DNA of 6,290 bases from Parcubacteria group bacterium (GTDB lineage: Bacteria > Patescibacteriota > Minisyncoccia > Minisyncoccales > JAGUVE01): assembly GCA_020063075.1 (NCBI GenBank), contig JAGUVE010000099.1, positions 1 to 6,290 of the forward strand, in the 5' to 3' direction. Of the stretch, positions 6,285 to 6,290 are shown piece after piece. Under the pieces are notes generated by a model that did not search any database, was not told the DNA's origin, and saw only the letters and a list, made by a program, of their open reading frames with translations. Positions within the stretch are counted from its first letter, which is position 1. Each line of letters begins with the position of its first letter. Made by a program: the position numbers and the translations under genes.

Positions 6285-6290
6285 GCTCGG

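Noticed and set aside
6160..6290. Minus-strand open frame ending in a peptide like GMAGIEPATSTL
   Set aside because: That peptide is the antisense translation of the tRNA, a well-known source of false protein tails; the upstream part has no recognised domain.

Overview
The window is a compact, gene-dense piece of bacterial chromosome with AT-rich coding DNA. It has spacers of 0 to 9 bp within gene clusters, almost no recognisable Shine-Dalgarno sequences, normal use of TGA as a stop, and a shortened three-domain S1-type protein. Together these suggest a reduced-genome bacterium of the Patescibacteria/CPR type, Parcubacteria-like. That placement is inference from gene style, not from a marker-gene comparison.

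Layout: two divergent clusters leave a shared intergenic region at 3310-3405. The leftward (minus-strand) cluster is an MBL-fold metallo-hydrolase (2656-3309), DNA gyrase subunit A (157-2646) and the start of a class I SAM-dependent methyltransferase that runs off the left edge (1-149). The rightward cluster is an S1 RNA-binding-domain protein (3406-4224), the membrane AAA+ protease FtsH (4225-6120, starting on the base after the S1 stop) and, 4 nt after the ftsH stop, a tRNA gene (6125-6199) with encoded CCA. The last 91 bases are GC-rich, carry a strong nested inverted repeat and hold no gene I can support.

The genes are mostly housekeeping: DNA supercoiling, translation, membrane protein quality control and AUA decoding. 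The noteworthy parts are small. The tRNA has a UAU anticodon and otherwise looks like tRNA-Ile; most bacteria read AUA with a lysidine-modified CAU tRNA instead. The two divergent promoters are interleaved, so only one polymerase should fit at a time, and a palindrome sits at their centre. A second stem-loop occupies the S1 leader just before its ATG, and the MBL promoter predicts a nearly leaderless mRNA. GyrA has Gln at the main quinolone-resistance position and a heptanucleotide tandem repeat in its C-terminal coding region. I found no CRISPR array, insertion sequence, prophage gene or wholly novel gene system.
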